A stretch of DNA of 64,000 nt, taken from Marinobacterium lutimaris. GTDB lineage: Bacteria > Pseudomonadota > Gammaproteobacteria > Pseudomonadales > Balneatricaceae. The notes below the pieces were generated by a model. The model was not told the DNA's origin, did no database searches, and saw only the letters and a list, made by a program, of their open reading frames with translations. Made by a program: the position numbers and the translations under genes. The stretch lies in contig NZ_FNVQ01000006.1 in NCBI RefSeq assembly GCF_900108065.1, positions 62,001 to 126,000 of the forward strand, read 5' to 3'. Shown here in pieces: positions 52,587 through 61,962 of this stretch. Positions within the stretch are counted from its first letter, which is position 1. Each line of letters begins with the position of its first letter.

Positions 52587-53666
52587 TCAAGGCTCCAGGC
52601 ATTTTTCAAAACGACCAGCCAAATCAAGCAGATAGTCCGCGTAGGCGGTCGCGCTCAATTTGGAGTCCACGGCCAGGGGGTCGATCTCGGCGGTTTTCAG
52701 CTCCAGACCATCGGTAATCCGCTCCACCAGGGCGCTGCTGAACTGGGGCTCGGTCAGTACACAGGCCGCCTGCTTCTGCTCAAGTGTCTCGCGGATCTCC
52801 GCCAGATGGCGAGCACCAGGGCTACGGCCCGGGTCCACGGTGAAGTAGCCCAGCTGGTTCAGGTTGTAGTGTTTTACAAAGCCGGTATAGGCATCGTGGA
52901 ACACAAAGAAGCCACGCTCATGCAGCGGCTCCAGCTTATCCCAGATCTGGCGGTCTACAGCATTAACCGAGGCTTCGAAGCGTTCAAAGTTGCTGACCAG
53001 CTGCGCTTCCTGCTCCGGATAGACCTCGATCAGACGGGCGAGAATATTGCGCGCGGCTTCAAGGCCGGTCATCGGATCCAGCCAGGGGTGTACGTCCAGA
53101 CCGCCATGATCATGTTCATGGCCGTGGTCATGAGCAGCCTCTTCGTGCCCGTCATGTTCGTGCTCGTCATGATGACTCTCTTCATGCTCATCGGCATGTG
53201 AGGCATGCTCGTCGTGATGATCGGCATGTTCATCCGCTTCATGATCCTGGCCCTGTTCATCATGATCCTCATCTTCGGCATGATGCTCATGGCCAGCCTG
53301 TCCCTCAGCCTCGCCCGAGATCAGAGCCACCTGTGCCACACCGGCCTGATTCAGGGGCTTTTCGAGAAAGCGCTCCAGCTCCGGCCCGACCCAAACCACC
53401 AGGCGAGCGTCATCCAGAGAGCGCATGTCCGAGGGCTTCATGGCATAGTGGTGCGGTGATGCGCCATCCGGCAGCAGCACACGGGTTTCGGTGACCCCTT
53501 CGGTCAGCGCCGCCGCAATCATGCCCAAAGGCTTTATACTGGCGACCACCCCGCCGTCATCGGCCATGGCCGGGGCTGTAGACATCAGCGCTGCTGCCGA
53601 AACGGCCAGGGCCAGGCTGCGTCGCGCATTGGACAACAATAAATTTTGGATCGAAATCACACACAC
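52587..53666 (-). CDS. znuA: Zinc ABC transporter substrate-binding protein ZnuA
   Basis: 359 aa periplasmic zinc receptor. Signal peptide 1-35 (MSTAPAMA|DD), conserved zinc-site His in GASPHHYAMKPSD, DVHPWLDPMTGLEAA and FFVFHDAYTGFVKHYNL. A His/Asp/Glu-rich loop spans residues 126-188, with more than 20 histidines, longer than typical; such loops are thought to gather zinc. The gene is divergent from zur-znuCB. The start is GTG, and the Zur box lies 23 bp upstream. Confidence 0.95.
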   Translation of the reverse strand: MCVISIQNLLLSNARRSLALAVSAAALMSTAPAMADDGGVVASIKPLGMIAAALTEGVTETRVLLPDGASPHHYAMKPSDMRSLDDARLVVWVGPELERFLEKPLNQAGVAQVALISGEAEGQAGHEHHAEDEDHDEQGQDHEADEHADHHDEHASHADEHEESHHDEHEHDGHEEAAHDHGHEHDHGGLDVHPWLDPMTGLEAARNILARLIEVYPEQEAQLVSNFERFEASVNAVDRQIWDKLEPLHERGFFVFHDAYTGFVKHYNLNQLGYFTVDPGRSPGARHLAEIRETLEQKQAACVLTEPQFSSALVERITDGLELKTAEIDPLAVDSKLSATAYADYLLDLAGRFEKCLEP

Positions 53667-53688
53667 CTCTAACGTACAGAAATTGCCA

Positions 53689-53703
53689 TGTTATACTATA
53701 ACA
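53689..53703. promoter_or_regulatory. Zur box in the znuA / zur intergenic region
   Basis: Perfect 15-bp palindrome TGTTATA-C-TATAACA, matching the gammaproteobacterial Zur consensus core (GTTATANTATAAC). It lies between the divergent znuA and zur genes and should repress both under zinc sufficiency. Confidence 0.9.
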
Positions 53704-53737
53704 AACCTAATTTCTGACGTTGTCAATACGAGACGAT

Positions 53738-54235
53738 ATGAACTGCGAAGACCCGGGCTTTGAAGCCAATCACGACCACGACCACTGCATGGAGTCGGCG
53801 TTATCCACTGCCAAGGAACTCTGCCGTGAGCGCAAGCAGCGCCTGACGCCGGTGCGTGAGCTGGTGCTCAAACTGATCTGGGAAAACCACCAGCCGATGG
53901 GCGCTTACGAACTCCTGCCCGCACTGGCCGCTGCCGGCTTTAACTCCGCGCCGCCGACGATCTACCGTGCGCTGGAGTTTCTGCAAGAGCAGGGGCTAGT
54001 GCATCGCATCGCATCGCTAAACGCCTTTATCGGCTGCCCCCATCCGGAAAACCCGCACCGCAGTGGCTTTCTGATCTGCAGCGGCTGTCAGCGCGCGGTA
54101 GAGCTGGATACCGCACCGGTGCACAAAGCGCTGAGCGAGTCCGCTTCGGAGCTGGGCTTCCAGATTGCGCACGAAACGGTCGAGGTGGTTGGTCTCTGCG
54201 CCGATTGCCAGAACCAGGAGGCAGTCGATGCCTAA
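53738..54235 (+). CDS. zur: Zinc uptake regulator Zur (Fur family)
   Basis: 165 aa. N-terminal winged helix ([29 protein letters not shown], then [22 protein letters not shown]) and C-terminal dimerisation domain with C-x-x-C pairs: CSGC and CADC. An N-terminal His-rich stretch (NHDHDHC) may bind zinc. I start at the ATG at 53738, since the longer TTG-started frame is unsupported. Overlaps the znuC start by 8 bp. Confidence 0.94.
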   Translation: MNCEDPGFEANHDHDHCMESALSTAKELCRERKQRLTPVRELVLKLIWENHQPMGAYELLPALAAAGFNSAPPTIYRALEFLQEQGLVHRIASLNAFIGCPHPENPHRSGFLICSGCQRAVELDTAPVHKALSESASELGFQIAHETVEVVGLCADCQNQEAVDA

Positions 54236-54998
54236 TCGCGATCTCGTCCGCCTCAGCCAGATCAACGTGCGCTTTGGTGACGATAACGTACTGCAGAACA
54301 TCAGCCTGAACCTGCACGATGACTGCATTACGACGCTGATCGGCCCCAATGGCGCCGGGAAAACCACGCTGGTCAGAATCGTGCTCGGCCTGATCAAGCC
54401 CACCGACGGCAACATCTGGCGCCGCCCCGATCTGCGCATCGGTTACATGCCGCAGAAACTGCATATCGACCGCACCCTGCCGCTGACCGTAGCCCGCTTT
54501 ATGCAGACACCGCAGCGCAGCGAAAAAGCCGCCGTACTGGAAGCGCTGAAGGCGGTCGCAGCGGATCATCTGCTGAACAAATCGATCCACGACCTCTCCG
54601 GCGGCGAAACCCAGCGCGTACTGCTGGCCCGGGCGCTGCTGCGTAACCCTACGCTGCTGGTGCTGGACGAGCCGGTACAGGGCGTGGATCTGAACGGCCA
54701 GATCGAGCTCTACAACCTGATCGCGAGGATCCGCCGCGAGCGCAAGCTTGGCGTATTGATGATCTCCCACGATCTGCACCTGGTGATGGCCTCCACCGAC
54801 CACGTGGTCTGCCTGAATCACCATGTCTGCTGCTCCGGCCACCCCGAGGCGGTCAGCGCCGACCCCTCGTTCCGCGAGCTGTTCGGACCTGCACAGGCCA
54901 GTGCCCTGGCCCTGTACAACCATCACCACGACCATCACCACGATATCCATGGCGATGTGGTCGATGATCAACCCTCTCCCTGCTGTAACGGACACTGA
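54228..54998 (+). CDS. znuC: Zinc ABC transporter ATPase ZnuC
   Basis: 256 aa. Walker [10 protein letters not shown], signature [16 protein letters not shown], Walker B LLVLDEP and the H-loop in ISHDLH. The C-terminus is unusual: a His-rich tail ([14 protein letters not shown]) and a final CCNGH, possibly a zinc sensor or buffer. It starts at ATG 54228 inside the zur stop region. Confidence 0.95.
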   Translation: MPNRDLVRLSQINVRFGDDNVLQNISLNLHDDCITTLIGPNGAGKTTLVRIVLGLIKPTDGNIWRRPDLRIGYMPQKLHIDRTLPLTVARFMQTPQRSEKAAVLEALKAVAADHLLNKSIHDLSGGETQRVLLARALLRNPTLLVLDEPVQGVDLNGQIELYNLIARIRRERKLGVLMISHDLHLVMASTDHVVCLNHHVCCSGHPEAVSADPSFRELFGPAQASALALYNHHHDHHHDIHGDVVDDQPSPCCNGH

Positions 54999-55001
54999 AC
55001 C

Positions 55002-55796
55002 ATGGCGGATTTTCTTCTACTGGCCCTTGCCGGAGGTATCGGCATAGCCGCTGTGGCGGGGCCTCTGGGCTCTTTTGTGGTCTGGCGGCGGATGGCCTAT
55101 TTCGGCGATACCCTGGCGCATTCGGCGCTGCTCGGCATCGCTCTGGGTTTTCTGTTCCAGATCAACCTAAACCTGGCCGTGGTGGCCTGCTGTGTTCTGC
55201 TGTCGCTGATCCTGGTAGCGCTGCAGCGCCAGCACCTGGTCGCCACCGACACTCTGCTGGGAATCATGGCGCACAGCTCTTTATCGCTCGGCCTGGTGGC
55301 GATCGCGCTGCTGGATGATGTGCGTATCGACCTGATGCAGTACCTGTTTGGTGACCTGCTGGCTATCGCCCCCGGCGATCTGATCTGGATTTACGGCGGC
55401 GGCGCCCTGGTGCTGCTGGTGACCTGGCGGCTGTGGAACCAGCTGCTGGCGATTACCATCAACGAGGAGCTGGCCCAGGTCGAGGGCGTGAATACCCTGG
55501 GGGTCAAACTGGCGCTGATGCTGCTGATCGCCACCGTCATCGCCGTGGCAATGAAACTGGTGGGCATCCTGCTGATCACCTCACTGCTGATTATCCCGGC
55601 AGCCGCGGCACGACGAATCTCCTCCACGCCGGAGCAGATGGCGCTCTTCGCGTCCCTGCTGGGCGTGATCGCGGTGGTTGGAGGTCTGTGTGCTTCCTGG
55701 TTCTGGGATACACCGGCAGGCCCCTCGGTTGTGGTCGCCGCGCTGGTCGAGTTCCTGCTGCTCTATGCCGCGCCACGCGGCTTATCCAGAGCCTAA
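55002..55796 (+). CDS. znuB: Zinc ABC transporter permease ZnuB
   Basis: 264 aa, about eight membrane helices, ABC-3 family. GPLGSFVVWRRMAYFGDTLAHSALLG is the family signature, and DLLAIAPGDL and LLIIPAAAARRIS follow. It is 3 bp from znuC, in the standard zur-znuC-znuB order. Confidence 0.95.
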   Translation: MADFLLLALAGGIGIAAVAGPLGSFVVWRRMAYFGDTLAHSALLGIALGFLFQINLNLAVVACCVLLSLILVALQRQHLVATDTLLGIMAHSSLSLGLVAIALLDDVRIDLMQYLFGDLLAIAPGDLIWIYGGGALVLLVTWRLWNQLLAITINEELAQVEGVNTLGVKLALMLLIATVIAVAMKLVGILLITSLLIIPAAAARRISSTPEQMALFASLLGVIAVVGGLCASWFWDTPAGPSVVVAALVEFLLLYAAPRGLSRA

Positions 55797-55805
55797 ACCC
55801 GGGTC

Positions 55806-57158
55806 ATGAGGTCGATTACCACCTGGCAGTACTGGCCAGAGAAAAAGCTGCACTCGCGGATCTGGGCACTGGCCTGGCCGATGATGCTCTCCAACATCAC
55901 CGTGCCGCTGCTGGGCCTGGTGGATACCGCCGTAATCGGCCATCTGCCGTCGCCGCATTACCTCGGCGCGGTGGCCGTGGGCAGCATGATCTTTACGGTC
56001 ATCTACTGGACCTTCGGTTTTCTGCGAATGGGCACCACCGGCATGGTAGCCCAGGCTTCTGGGCGCGAGGATGGCACCGCGGTGCGCACGCTGCTGGCCC
56101 AGTCGCTGATACTCGCCACGGTGATCGGCAGCCTGATTATCCTGCTGCGCACGCCGGTCACCGACCTGGCGCTGCGACTGATGGACCCGGAGGTGGATGT
56201 ACTGGGCGAAGCCCATGCATACGCCGCCATACGGGCTTTCGGGGCGCCTGCCATGCTGTGCAACTACGCGCTGCTGGGCTGGTTTGTGGGAAATCAGAAC
56301 ACCCGAATTCCGCTAGTCCTGCTCACCGTCAGCAACCTGATCAACATGCTGCTGAACGTGTTTTTCGTCTACGGTCTGGGCATGCACGCCGACGGCGTGG
56401 CGCTGGGTAGCGTGATCGCCGAGTGGTCCAGCCTGGCGCTGGGTCTCTGGTTTGTGCGCCGCATGCTGAAGGATATTCCGGGGCAATGGCTGACCGGGCC
56501 GCTGAAGCGCCTGCGCGACTACTCAGAGATGTTCCGGGTCAACCGCTACCTGTTCGTGCGTACGGTGATTCTGCTGCTGACCCTGGCGTTTTTTACCTCC
56601 CAGGGCGCCAAGCAGGGCACCGATATCCTCTCCGCCAACGCCGTGCTGCTCAACTTTGTCATGCTGATCTCCAATGCGCTGGACGGCTTTGCCCACGCCA
56701 CCGAGGCGCTAAGCGGCAAGGTACTGGGCAAAGGGAGACGAGAGGAGTTCTATCGCACCGTTGTCAGCGCCGCTATCTGGTCGCTGGTCAGCGCACTGCT
56801 GCTGGTAGGGGTCTTCGCTCTCGGCGGTAACCTGATCATCTCCATGCTCACCGGCATCGAAGCGGTGCGCAACGAGGCGGCCATCTACCTGCCCTGGCTG
56901 ATCGTGCTGCCGTTGATCGGAGTCTGGAGCTTTCTGCTGGACGGGGTGTTTATCGGCACGACTCAGGTGAAGGCGATGCAGAACACCATGCTGTTCTCGG
57001 TCTTCTGCGTTTTTGCACCGGTCTGGTGGCTGAGCCAGCCGCTGGGAAATCACGGCCTGTGGATGGCGCTGCTGAGTCTGTTTGCTGCCCGCGGCGCCAG
57101 CGGTGCCTGGGTTTTCTGGCGTATCAGTCGGCGTGATGCCTGGGGAGAGAGGGGCTGA
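55806..57158 (+). CDS. MATE-family efflux transporter (DinF-like)
   Basis: 450 aa, 12 membrane helices. N-terminal WALAWPMMLSNITVPLLGLVDTAVIGHL and FLRMGTTGMVAQASG are MATE/DinF motifs, and the second half opens with FRVNRYLFVRTVILL. Close spacing to znuB (10 bp) suggests read-through, but a functional link to zinc is not implied. Substrates of this branch are unknown cationic compounds. Confidence 0.9.
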   Translation: MRSITTWQYWPEKKLHSRIWALAWPMMLSNITVPLLGLVDTAVIGHLPSPHYLGAVAVGSMIFTVIYWTFGFLRMGTTGMVAQASGREDGTAVRTLLAQSLILATVIGSLIILLRTPVTDLALRLMDPEVDVLGEAHAYAAIRAFGAPAMLCNYALLGWFVGNQNTRIPLVLLTVSNLINMLLNVFFVYGLGMHADGVALGSVIAEWSSLALGLWFVRRMLKDIPGQWLTGPLKRLRDYSEMFRVNRYLFVRTVILLLTLAFFTSQGAKQGTDILSANAVLLNFVMLISNALDGFAHATEALSGKVLGKGRREEFYRTVVSAAIWSLVSALLLVGVFALGGNLIISMLTGIEAVRNEAAIYLPWLIVLPLIGVWSFLLDGVFIGTTQVKAMQNTMLFSVFCVFAPVWWLSQPLGNHGLWMALLSLFAARGASGAWVFWRISRRDAWGERG

Positions 57159-57201
57159 TTGTTCCGCCCCTGTTTGAACTCACGCCTGGTATCAAAAGCG
57201 C

Positions 57202-57480
57202 TTAGTGATCCCGGCGGTTCAGGCCGGTATCGAAGTTGATCACCTGCACCTGGTCGCGCTCACTGTCGCTGCTGCCCGGCGCTTTGTCGCTGCGCTCGGC
57301 GCTGACGCGGGTTTCCAGCTCTTCAGGATCTGGGCGTCCATCCAGACGTAGCGAATCCTCAAAGCCGCATTTCACGCACTCGCGGTATTCACGCTCTTCG
57401 TCGCGGTACATCCGTACCGAATCCATCTGCGCACAGCGCGGGCAGACCGCACCGGCAATAAAACGTTTTACTGCACTCAT
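57202..57480 (-). CDS. yheV: YheV-family putative zinc-ribbon protein
   Basis: 92 aa. Two CxxC pairs (CPRCAQMD and CVKCGFED) in an N-terminal zinc-ribbon, then an acidic disordered tail. YheV (DUF2387) proteins usually follow prlC, as here. The ATG at 57480 is preceded by a GAGAGG site. Function unknown. Confidence 0.88.
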   Translation of the reverse strand: MSAVKRFIAGAVCPRCAQMDSVRMYRDEEREYRECVKCGFEDSLRLDGRPDPEELETRVSAERSDKAPGSSDSERDQVQVINFDTGLNRRDH

Positions 57481-57588
57481 TTCTAGCCTCTCTCGTCCCT
57501 TCCGTCCGGCTAACTGAGCCGGACGAACCGAACCTTGATCTATTGAGCCCAGGCTCCTGGGGCCTGGGCTATTGAGACTATTGTACCG

Positions 57589-59622
57589 TCATTCGATGCC
57601 GGAATGGCGCAACAGAGCATCCACGCTGGGCTCACGACCGCGGAAGGCGATAAACAGCTCCATCGGCTCGCGGGAGCCGCCCTGCTCAAGAATACTTTCG
57701 CGGAATGACTGACCGGTTTCCGGATTGAAGATCCCTTCCTCCTCAAACCGCGAGAAGGCGTCTGCGGAAAGCACCTCGGCCCATTTGTAGCTGTAGTAGC
57801 CTGCGGCATAGCCACCGGCAAAGATGTGGCTGAAGCCGTGCTGGAAGCGGTTCTCACGCGGCGGCTGGAACACGGACACCTCCTGACGCACGCCATCGAG
57901 CACCGCCTGGATATCGGTCTTGCCCGGCTCGTACTGGTGATGCAGGCGGAAATCGAACAGCGAGAACTCCAGCTGACGCAGCATCATCATGCCGGACTGG
58001 AAATGTTTCGCCGCCAGCATCTTGTCGAGCATCTCCTGCGGTAGCGGCTCGCCGGTTTCGAAATGGCCGGAGATCAGCGCCAGCGCCTGGGGCTCCCAGC
58101 ACCAGTTTTCCAGGAACTGGCTCGGCAGCTCCACCGCATCCCAGGCGACACCGTTGATGCCACTGACATCGGGGCACTCCATGCGGGTCAGCATGTGGTG
58201 CAGGCCGTGACCGAACTCGTGGAACAGGGTGGTCACCTCATCGTGGGTCAGCAGCGCCGGCTGGCCCTTGGAAGCTGGGGTGAAGTTACACACCAGGTAA
58301 GCCACCGGCAGCTGCAGGGAGCCATCCGGCAGGCGGCGACGGATCTGGGCATCGGCCATCCAGGCGCCACCGCGCTTCTTGGCGCGGGCGAAAGGATCCA
58401 GGTAGCAGTAGGCGATCTCTTCACCATCGCGGCTCAGGCGGTACAGACGGGCGTCCGGGTGCCAGCTGTCGAACGCTTCGATCTGTTCAAACTCGACGTC
58501 GAACAGACGACCAGCCACGGCGAACAGGCCATCGAGCACCTTCGGCAACGGGAAGTAGGGCCGTAGCGCCTGCTGGGAAATATCGAAACGCGCCAGCTTC
58601 AGCTTCTCGCCGTAGTAGGTCATATCCCAGGCACAGAGCTCATCCAGACCATCCGTTTCCAGCGCGAAGGCTTTCAGCTCGCCCAGCTCGCGCTCGGCCA
58701 TGCCGCGGCTTTTTGCGGCCAGATCTTCGATAAAGCCGACCACCTGCTCGGGCGACTGCGCCATTTTGGTGGCCAGGGAGTAATCCGCGTAGGAATCAAA
58801 GCCGAGCAGCTTCGCCAGCTCCACACGCAGATCCATGATTTCGCTCATCACTGCAGAGTTGTCCCACTGGCCGGCGGTCGGCCCCTGGTCAGAGGCGCGG
58901 GTGCTGTAAGCGCGGTACATCTCTTCGCGCAGACCGCGGTCTTCGGCGTGGGTCATGATGGCGTAGTAGGGCGGGAAATCCAGGGTGAAGACCCAACCTT
59001 CCAGTTCGCGCTCTTCGGCGGCTTCTTTCGCCGCGCTGACGGCATGATCCGGCAGCCCTTTCAGCTGCGCCTCATCGGTGACCTGCTTGTACCAGCCCTG
59101 GGTGGCATCGAGCACGTTCTCGGAGAACTTGGTGGTCAGCTCGGACAGGCGCTGCTGCAACTCGGCATAGCGCTTCTGTTCGGCTTCCGGCAGGGCGATA
59201 CCGGAGAGACGGAAATCGCGCAGGGCGTGATCGATCACGGTTTTCTGCGCCTGACTCAGACCGGCATAGGCGTCACTTTCGGCCAGCGCCTTGTAGGCTT
59301 CATACAGCGCCTGGTTCTGGCCCATCTCGGTGTAGTACTGGGACAGCTTGGGCAGGCAGGCGTTGTAGGCTTCGCGCAGCTCGTCGGAGTTCATCACCGA
59401 GTTCAGGTGCGATACCGGAGACCAGGCCTGGCTCAGCTCATCGTTCAGCTGATCCAGCACGCCGATCAGGGAATCCCAGTCCCGCGCCTCTGTATCCTGC
59501 GTCAGCTGGGCTATGCGGCTGCGGTTGCGCGCCAGCAGCTCATCGATGGCCGGCTCCACATGCTCAGGAAGAATCCGGCTAAAAGGGGGCAACAGGTGCT
59601 GTTCAAGCAGGGGATTGGACAT
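57589..59622 (-). CDS. prlC: Oligopeptidase A (M3 family)
   Basis: 677-aa cytoplasmic zinc metallopeptidase of the thimet oligopeptidase family, degrading signal-peptide fragments and short peptides. Zinc motif H468-E-F-G-H472 in TTLFHEFGHGLHHM. N-terminal MSNPLLEQHLLPPFSRI and C-terminal GREPSVDALLRHSGI are typical. Transcribed toward yheV. Divergent from the carbonic-anhydrase-like gene. Confidence 0.97.
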   Translation of the reverse strand: MSNPLLEQHLLPPFSRILPEHVEPAIDELLARNRSRIAQLTQDTEARDWDSLIGVLDQLNDELSQAWSPVSHLNSVMNSDELREAYNACLPKLSQYYTEMGQNQALYEAYKALAESDAYAGLSQAQKTVIDHALRDFRLSGIALPEAEQKRYAELQQRLSELTTKFSENVLDATQGWYKQVTDEAQLKGLPDHAVSAAKEAAEERELEGWVFTLDFPPYYAIMTHAEDRGLREEMYRAYSTRASDQGPTAGQWDNSAVMSEIMDLRVELAKLLGFDSYADYSLATKMAQSPEQVVGFIEDLAAKSRGMAERELGELKAFALETDGLDELCAWDMTYYGEKLKLARFDISQQALRPYFPLPKVLDGLFAVAGRLFDVEFEQIEAFDSWHPDARLYRLSRDGEEIAYCYLDPFARAKKRGGAWMADAQIRRRLPDGSLQLPVAYLVCNFTPASKGQPALLTHDEVTTLFHEFGHGLHHMLTRMECPDVSGINGVAWDAVELPSQFLENWCWEPQALALISGHFETGEPLPQEMLDKMLAAKHFQSGMMMLRQLEFSLFDFRLHHQYEPGKTDIQAVLDGVRQEVSVFQPPRENRFQHGFSHIFAGGYAAGYYSYKWAEVLSADAFSRFEEEGIFNPETGQSFRESILEQGGSREPMELFIAFRGREPSVDALLRHSGIE

Positions 59623-59712
59623 ACGTGTAAGTCTCCGGAATCGATATCGTTGCTATACCAGTCGTTAAGATACAATGGAGGGCATTCTGAGCCATTTCAA
59701 CAGGAGTACCCC

Positions 59713-60261
59713 ATGAAGATTCGCAGTTATCAGGGAATGACCCCCAAGCTGGGTGAGCGTGTTCTGGTCGACCCAAGCGCCGTGGTGCTGGGTGATGTGG
59801 AGATCGGCGATGACTGTTCGATCTGGCCCCTGGTGGTGATCCGCGGCGATATGCACCGTATCCGCATCGGCAAGTCCACCAGCATCCAGGATGGCTCCGT
59901 GCTGCATATCACCCACGCCGGGCCCTATAACCCGGACGGTTTCCCGCTGATCATCGGCGATCATGTCACCGTGGGTCACCAGGCGATGCTGCACGGCTGC
60001 ACCATCGGCAGCCGCGTGCTGGTGGGCATGGGCGCCACCGTCATGGATGGCGTGGTTGTTGAAGATGAGGTGATCATCGGCGCAGGTTCCCTGGTACCGC
60101 CGGGCAAACGTCTCGAAAGCGGCTATCTCTACGTGGGCCGACCGGCCAAGGCGCAGCGCGAGCTGACCCAGAAAGAGCGCGAGTTCTTCACCTACACCGC
60201 CAACAACTACGTGAAACTGAAAGACAAGCACCTGCAGGAAGAGTGGGCTAACGCCGACTGA
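59713..60261 (+). CDS. Gamma-class carbonic anhydrase-like protein (YrdA family)
   Basis: 182 aa left-handed beta-helix trimer subunit. Hexapeptide repeats cover most of the protein (IWPLVVIRGD, IGDHVTVGHQAMLHGCTIGSRVLVGMGATVMDG). Potential zinc-binding histidines are in ILHITH-type positions (SVLHITHAG and VGHQAMLHG). YrdA/PaaY-like proteins may have carbonic anhydrase or thioesterase-related roles. The start ATG has CAGGAG 8 nt upstream. Confidence 0.9.
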   Translation: MKIRSYQGMTPKLGERVLVDPSAVVLGDVEIGDDCSIWPLVVIRGDMHRIRIGKSTSIQDGSVLHITHAGPYNPDGFPLIIGDHVTVGHQAMLHGCTIGSRVLVGMGATVMDGVVVEDEVIIGAGSLVPPGKRLESGYLYVGRPAKAQRELTQKEREFFTYTANNYVKLKDKHLQEEWANAD

Positions 60262-60323
60262 GCCTGTCCGCTGGCCCTGCGCTAACCTAGATCGGCGCGG
60301 GGCTATCCTCTCGATACAGCGAT

Positions 60324-60524
60324 TGTAGGAGCGACGCCCCCGTCGCGATAAACCGCCTTGGGTTGATCCAACTCCGTGCCGGATTCAATCGGCGCGAGGC
60401 GCGCCTCCTACAGCTGCTTATTCTCGGTGCGTCGATTGTGGAACGGCGACCCCGCCGCAACTAACCACCCGGTTTGAACGACCTCCGCGCCAGCGCCGAT
60501 CGGCACGGCTTCGTGCCTCCTACG
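60324..60524. repeat. REP-like inverted repeat, two degenerate units
   Basis: First unit 60324-60412 starts TGTAGGAGCGACG and ends GCGCCTCCTACA, i.e. complementary ends. A second, more degenerate unit (60434-60524) starts ATTGTGGAACGGCGACC and ends GCCTCCTACG. The layout resembles REP/BIME elements common in the intergenic DNA of Pseudomonas and relatives. Confidence 0.65.
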
Positions 60525-60588
60525 AAACCACTCCTAAGCCTAAAACCCCCCTGTTTTCAGGGTAAATTTCATTAGGCGTATTGCTATT

Positions 60589-60607
60589 GATAACAGTTTT
60601 CATTTAG
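60589..60607 (+). promoter_or_regulatory. Candidate Fur box upstream of the imelysin operon
   Basis: GATAACAGTTTTCATTTAG matches the 19-bp Fur consensus (GATAATGATAATCATTATC) at 11 of 19 positions, 59 bp before the imelysin start. Imelysin operons are commonly iron-regulated, which adds some support. Confidence 0.45.
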
Positions 60608-60665
60608 ATTGCATCAATACTGCACTAACAATAGCAACAGACAGTTTCAAAGGAGTTTTGCCAGG

Positions 60666-61958
60666 ATGAACTTTCGACGCGCTCTGGGAGCAGGCCTGAT
60701 CGGTGCCGCTCTGTTCGCCCCGCTGCCACTGACCACTGCCGTACAGGCGGCTACGCCTTCCCAGGAAGCCGTGGTTGACCACTATGCAGATATCGCACAG
60801 GCGATTTTCGAAGATTCCCTGACCACCGCCAAGACGCTGCAGAGCGCCGTCGATGCGCTGATTGCGAATCCCTCTGAAGAGACGCTTCAGGCTGCACGCG
60901 AAGCCTGGGTCGCAGCCCGTGTGCCTTACCAGCAGTCCGAGGCTTACCGTTTCGGTAACGCGGTTGTTGATGACTGGGAAGGCAAGGTCAACGCCTGGCC
61001 GCTGGATGAAGGTCTGATCGACTACGTCAGCACCGACAGCTACGGCACCGAGTCTTATGAAAACCCCTTCTACACCGCCAACGTGATCGCCAACCCTTCC
61101 CTGGAGATCAGCGGCCAGACCATCGACGCCAGCGAAATCACGCCGGCACTGCTGGAGCAGCTGCACGAAATCGATGATGTCGCCGCCAACGTGGCCAGCG
61201 GTTACCACGCTATCGAATTCCTGCTCTGGGGCCAGGATCTGCACGGCACTAATCCCGGCGCGGGCGAACGTCCCTACACCGACTACGACAGCGCCAACTG
61301 CACCGGCGGCAACTGCGAGCGTCGTGGCGATTACCTCAAGGCCGCTACCGATCTGCTGATCTCCGACCTGGAAGAGATGGTCGGCAACTGGAAAGAGGGC
61401 GGCGCCGCCCGCGCCGATCTCGAATCCAAGTCAGCGGTTGAAGGCCTGGCGGTCATCACCACCGGCATGGGCAGCCTGGCTTACGGCGAGCTCGGCGGTG
61501 AGCGCACCAAGCTCGGCCTGATGCTGCATGACCCGGAAGAAGAGCATGACTGCTTCTCCGACAACACTCACTGGTCGCACTACTACGATGCCAAGGGCAT
61601 TCAGAACGTCTACCTGGGTAGCTACACCCGTGTCGATGGCACCGAAGTGACCGGACCCTCCCTGTCTGACCTGGTAGCGGGAGCCGACGGCGACCTGGAC
61701 AAGTCGATGCGCGAGCACCTGGACAGCACCATGGCGCAGGGCCAGGCGATGGTGGACTCCGCCGCAGCCGGCGCACCGTTCGACGTCATGATCGCTCCGG
61801 GTAACACCGAAGGCGGTCAGCTGGTACAGAACTTCGTCGATGCCCTCGTTGCACAGACCGGCGTAACCGAACAGATCATCGCCAAACTGGAACTGGGCGA
61901 TGTTCAGGTTGAAGGCTCCGACAGTCTGGATAACCCGGACGCCGTACTGAGCGAGTAA
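60666..61958 (+). CDS. Imelysin-family protein (M75; periplasmic iron-uptake related)
   Basis: 430 aa. Signal peptide 1-28 (TTAVQA|ATPS), then an imelysin domain with the GxHxxE motif G179-Y-H181-A-I-E184 followed by FLLWGQDL. Members include the Pseudomonas IrpA/insulin-cleaving-protein type and are linked to iron acquisition; protease activity is disputed for most. The start ATG 60666 is supported by the signal peptide (MNFRRALGAG), and a longer frame upstream is not. It is the first gene of an operon with a di-haem protein and a second imelysin. Confidence 0.9.
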   Translation: MNFRRALGAGLIGAALFAPLPLTTAVQAATPSQEAVVDHYADIAQAIFEDSLTTAKTLQSAVDALIANPSEETLQAAREAWVAARVPYQQSEAYRFGNAVVDDWEGKVNAWPLDEGLIDYVSTDSYGTESYENPFYTANVIANPSLEISGQTIDASEITPALLEQLHEIDDVAANVASGYHAIEFLLWGQDLHGTNPGAGERPYTDYDSANCTGGNCERRGDYLKAATDLLISDLEEMVGNWKEGGAARADLESKSAVEGLAVITTGMGSLAYGELGGERTKLGLMLHDPEEEHDCFSDNTHWSHYYDAKGIQNVYLGSYTRVDGTEVTGPSLSDLVAGADGDLDKSMREHLDSTMAQGQAMVDSAAAGAPFDVMIAPGNTEGGQLVQNFVDALVAQTGVTEQIIAKLELGDVQVEGSDSLDNPDAVLSE

Positions 61959-61962
61959 ATCT

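Larger units (their letters stand above)
60262..60665. other. Intergenic region with REP-like units and Fur-like site
   Basis: About 400 bp between the carbonic-anhydrase-like gene and the imelysin gene. It contains the REP-like repeat (60324-60524) and an AT-rich promoter region with a Fur-like site. I see no further gene. Confidence 0.6.

Noticed and set aside
53198..53494. Plus-strand frames opposite the znuA His-rich region (Met/Val/Leu or Arg/His/Pro-rich)
   Set aside because: They arise from the reverse complement of repeated His and Asp codons and do not look like a real membrane peptide.
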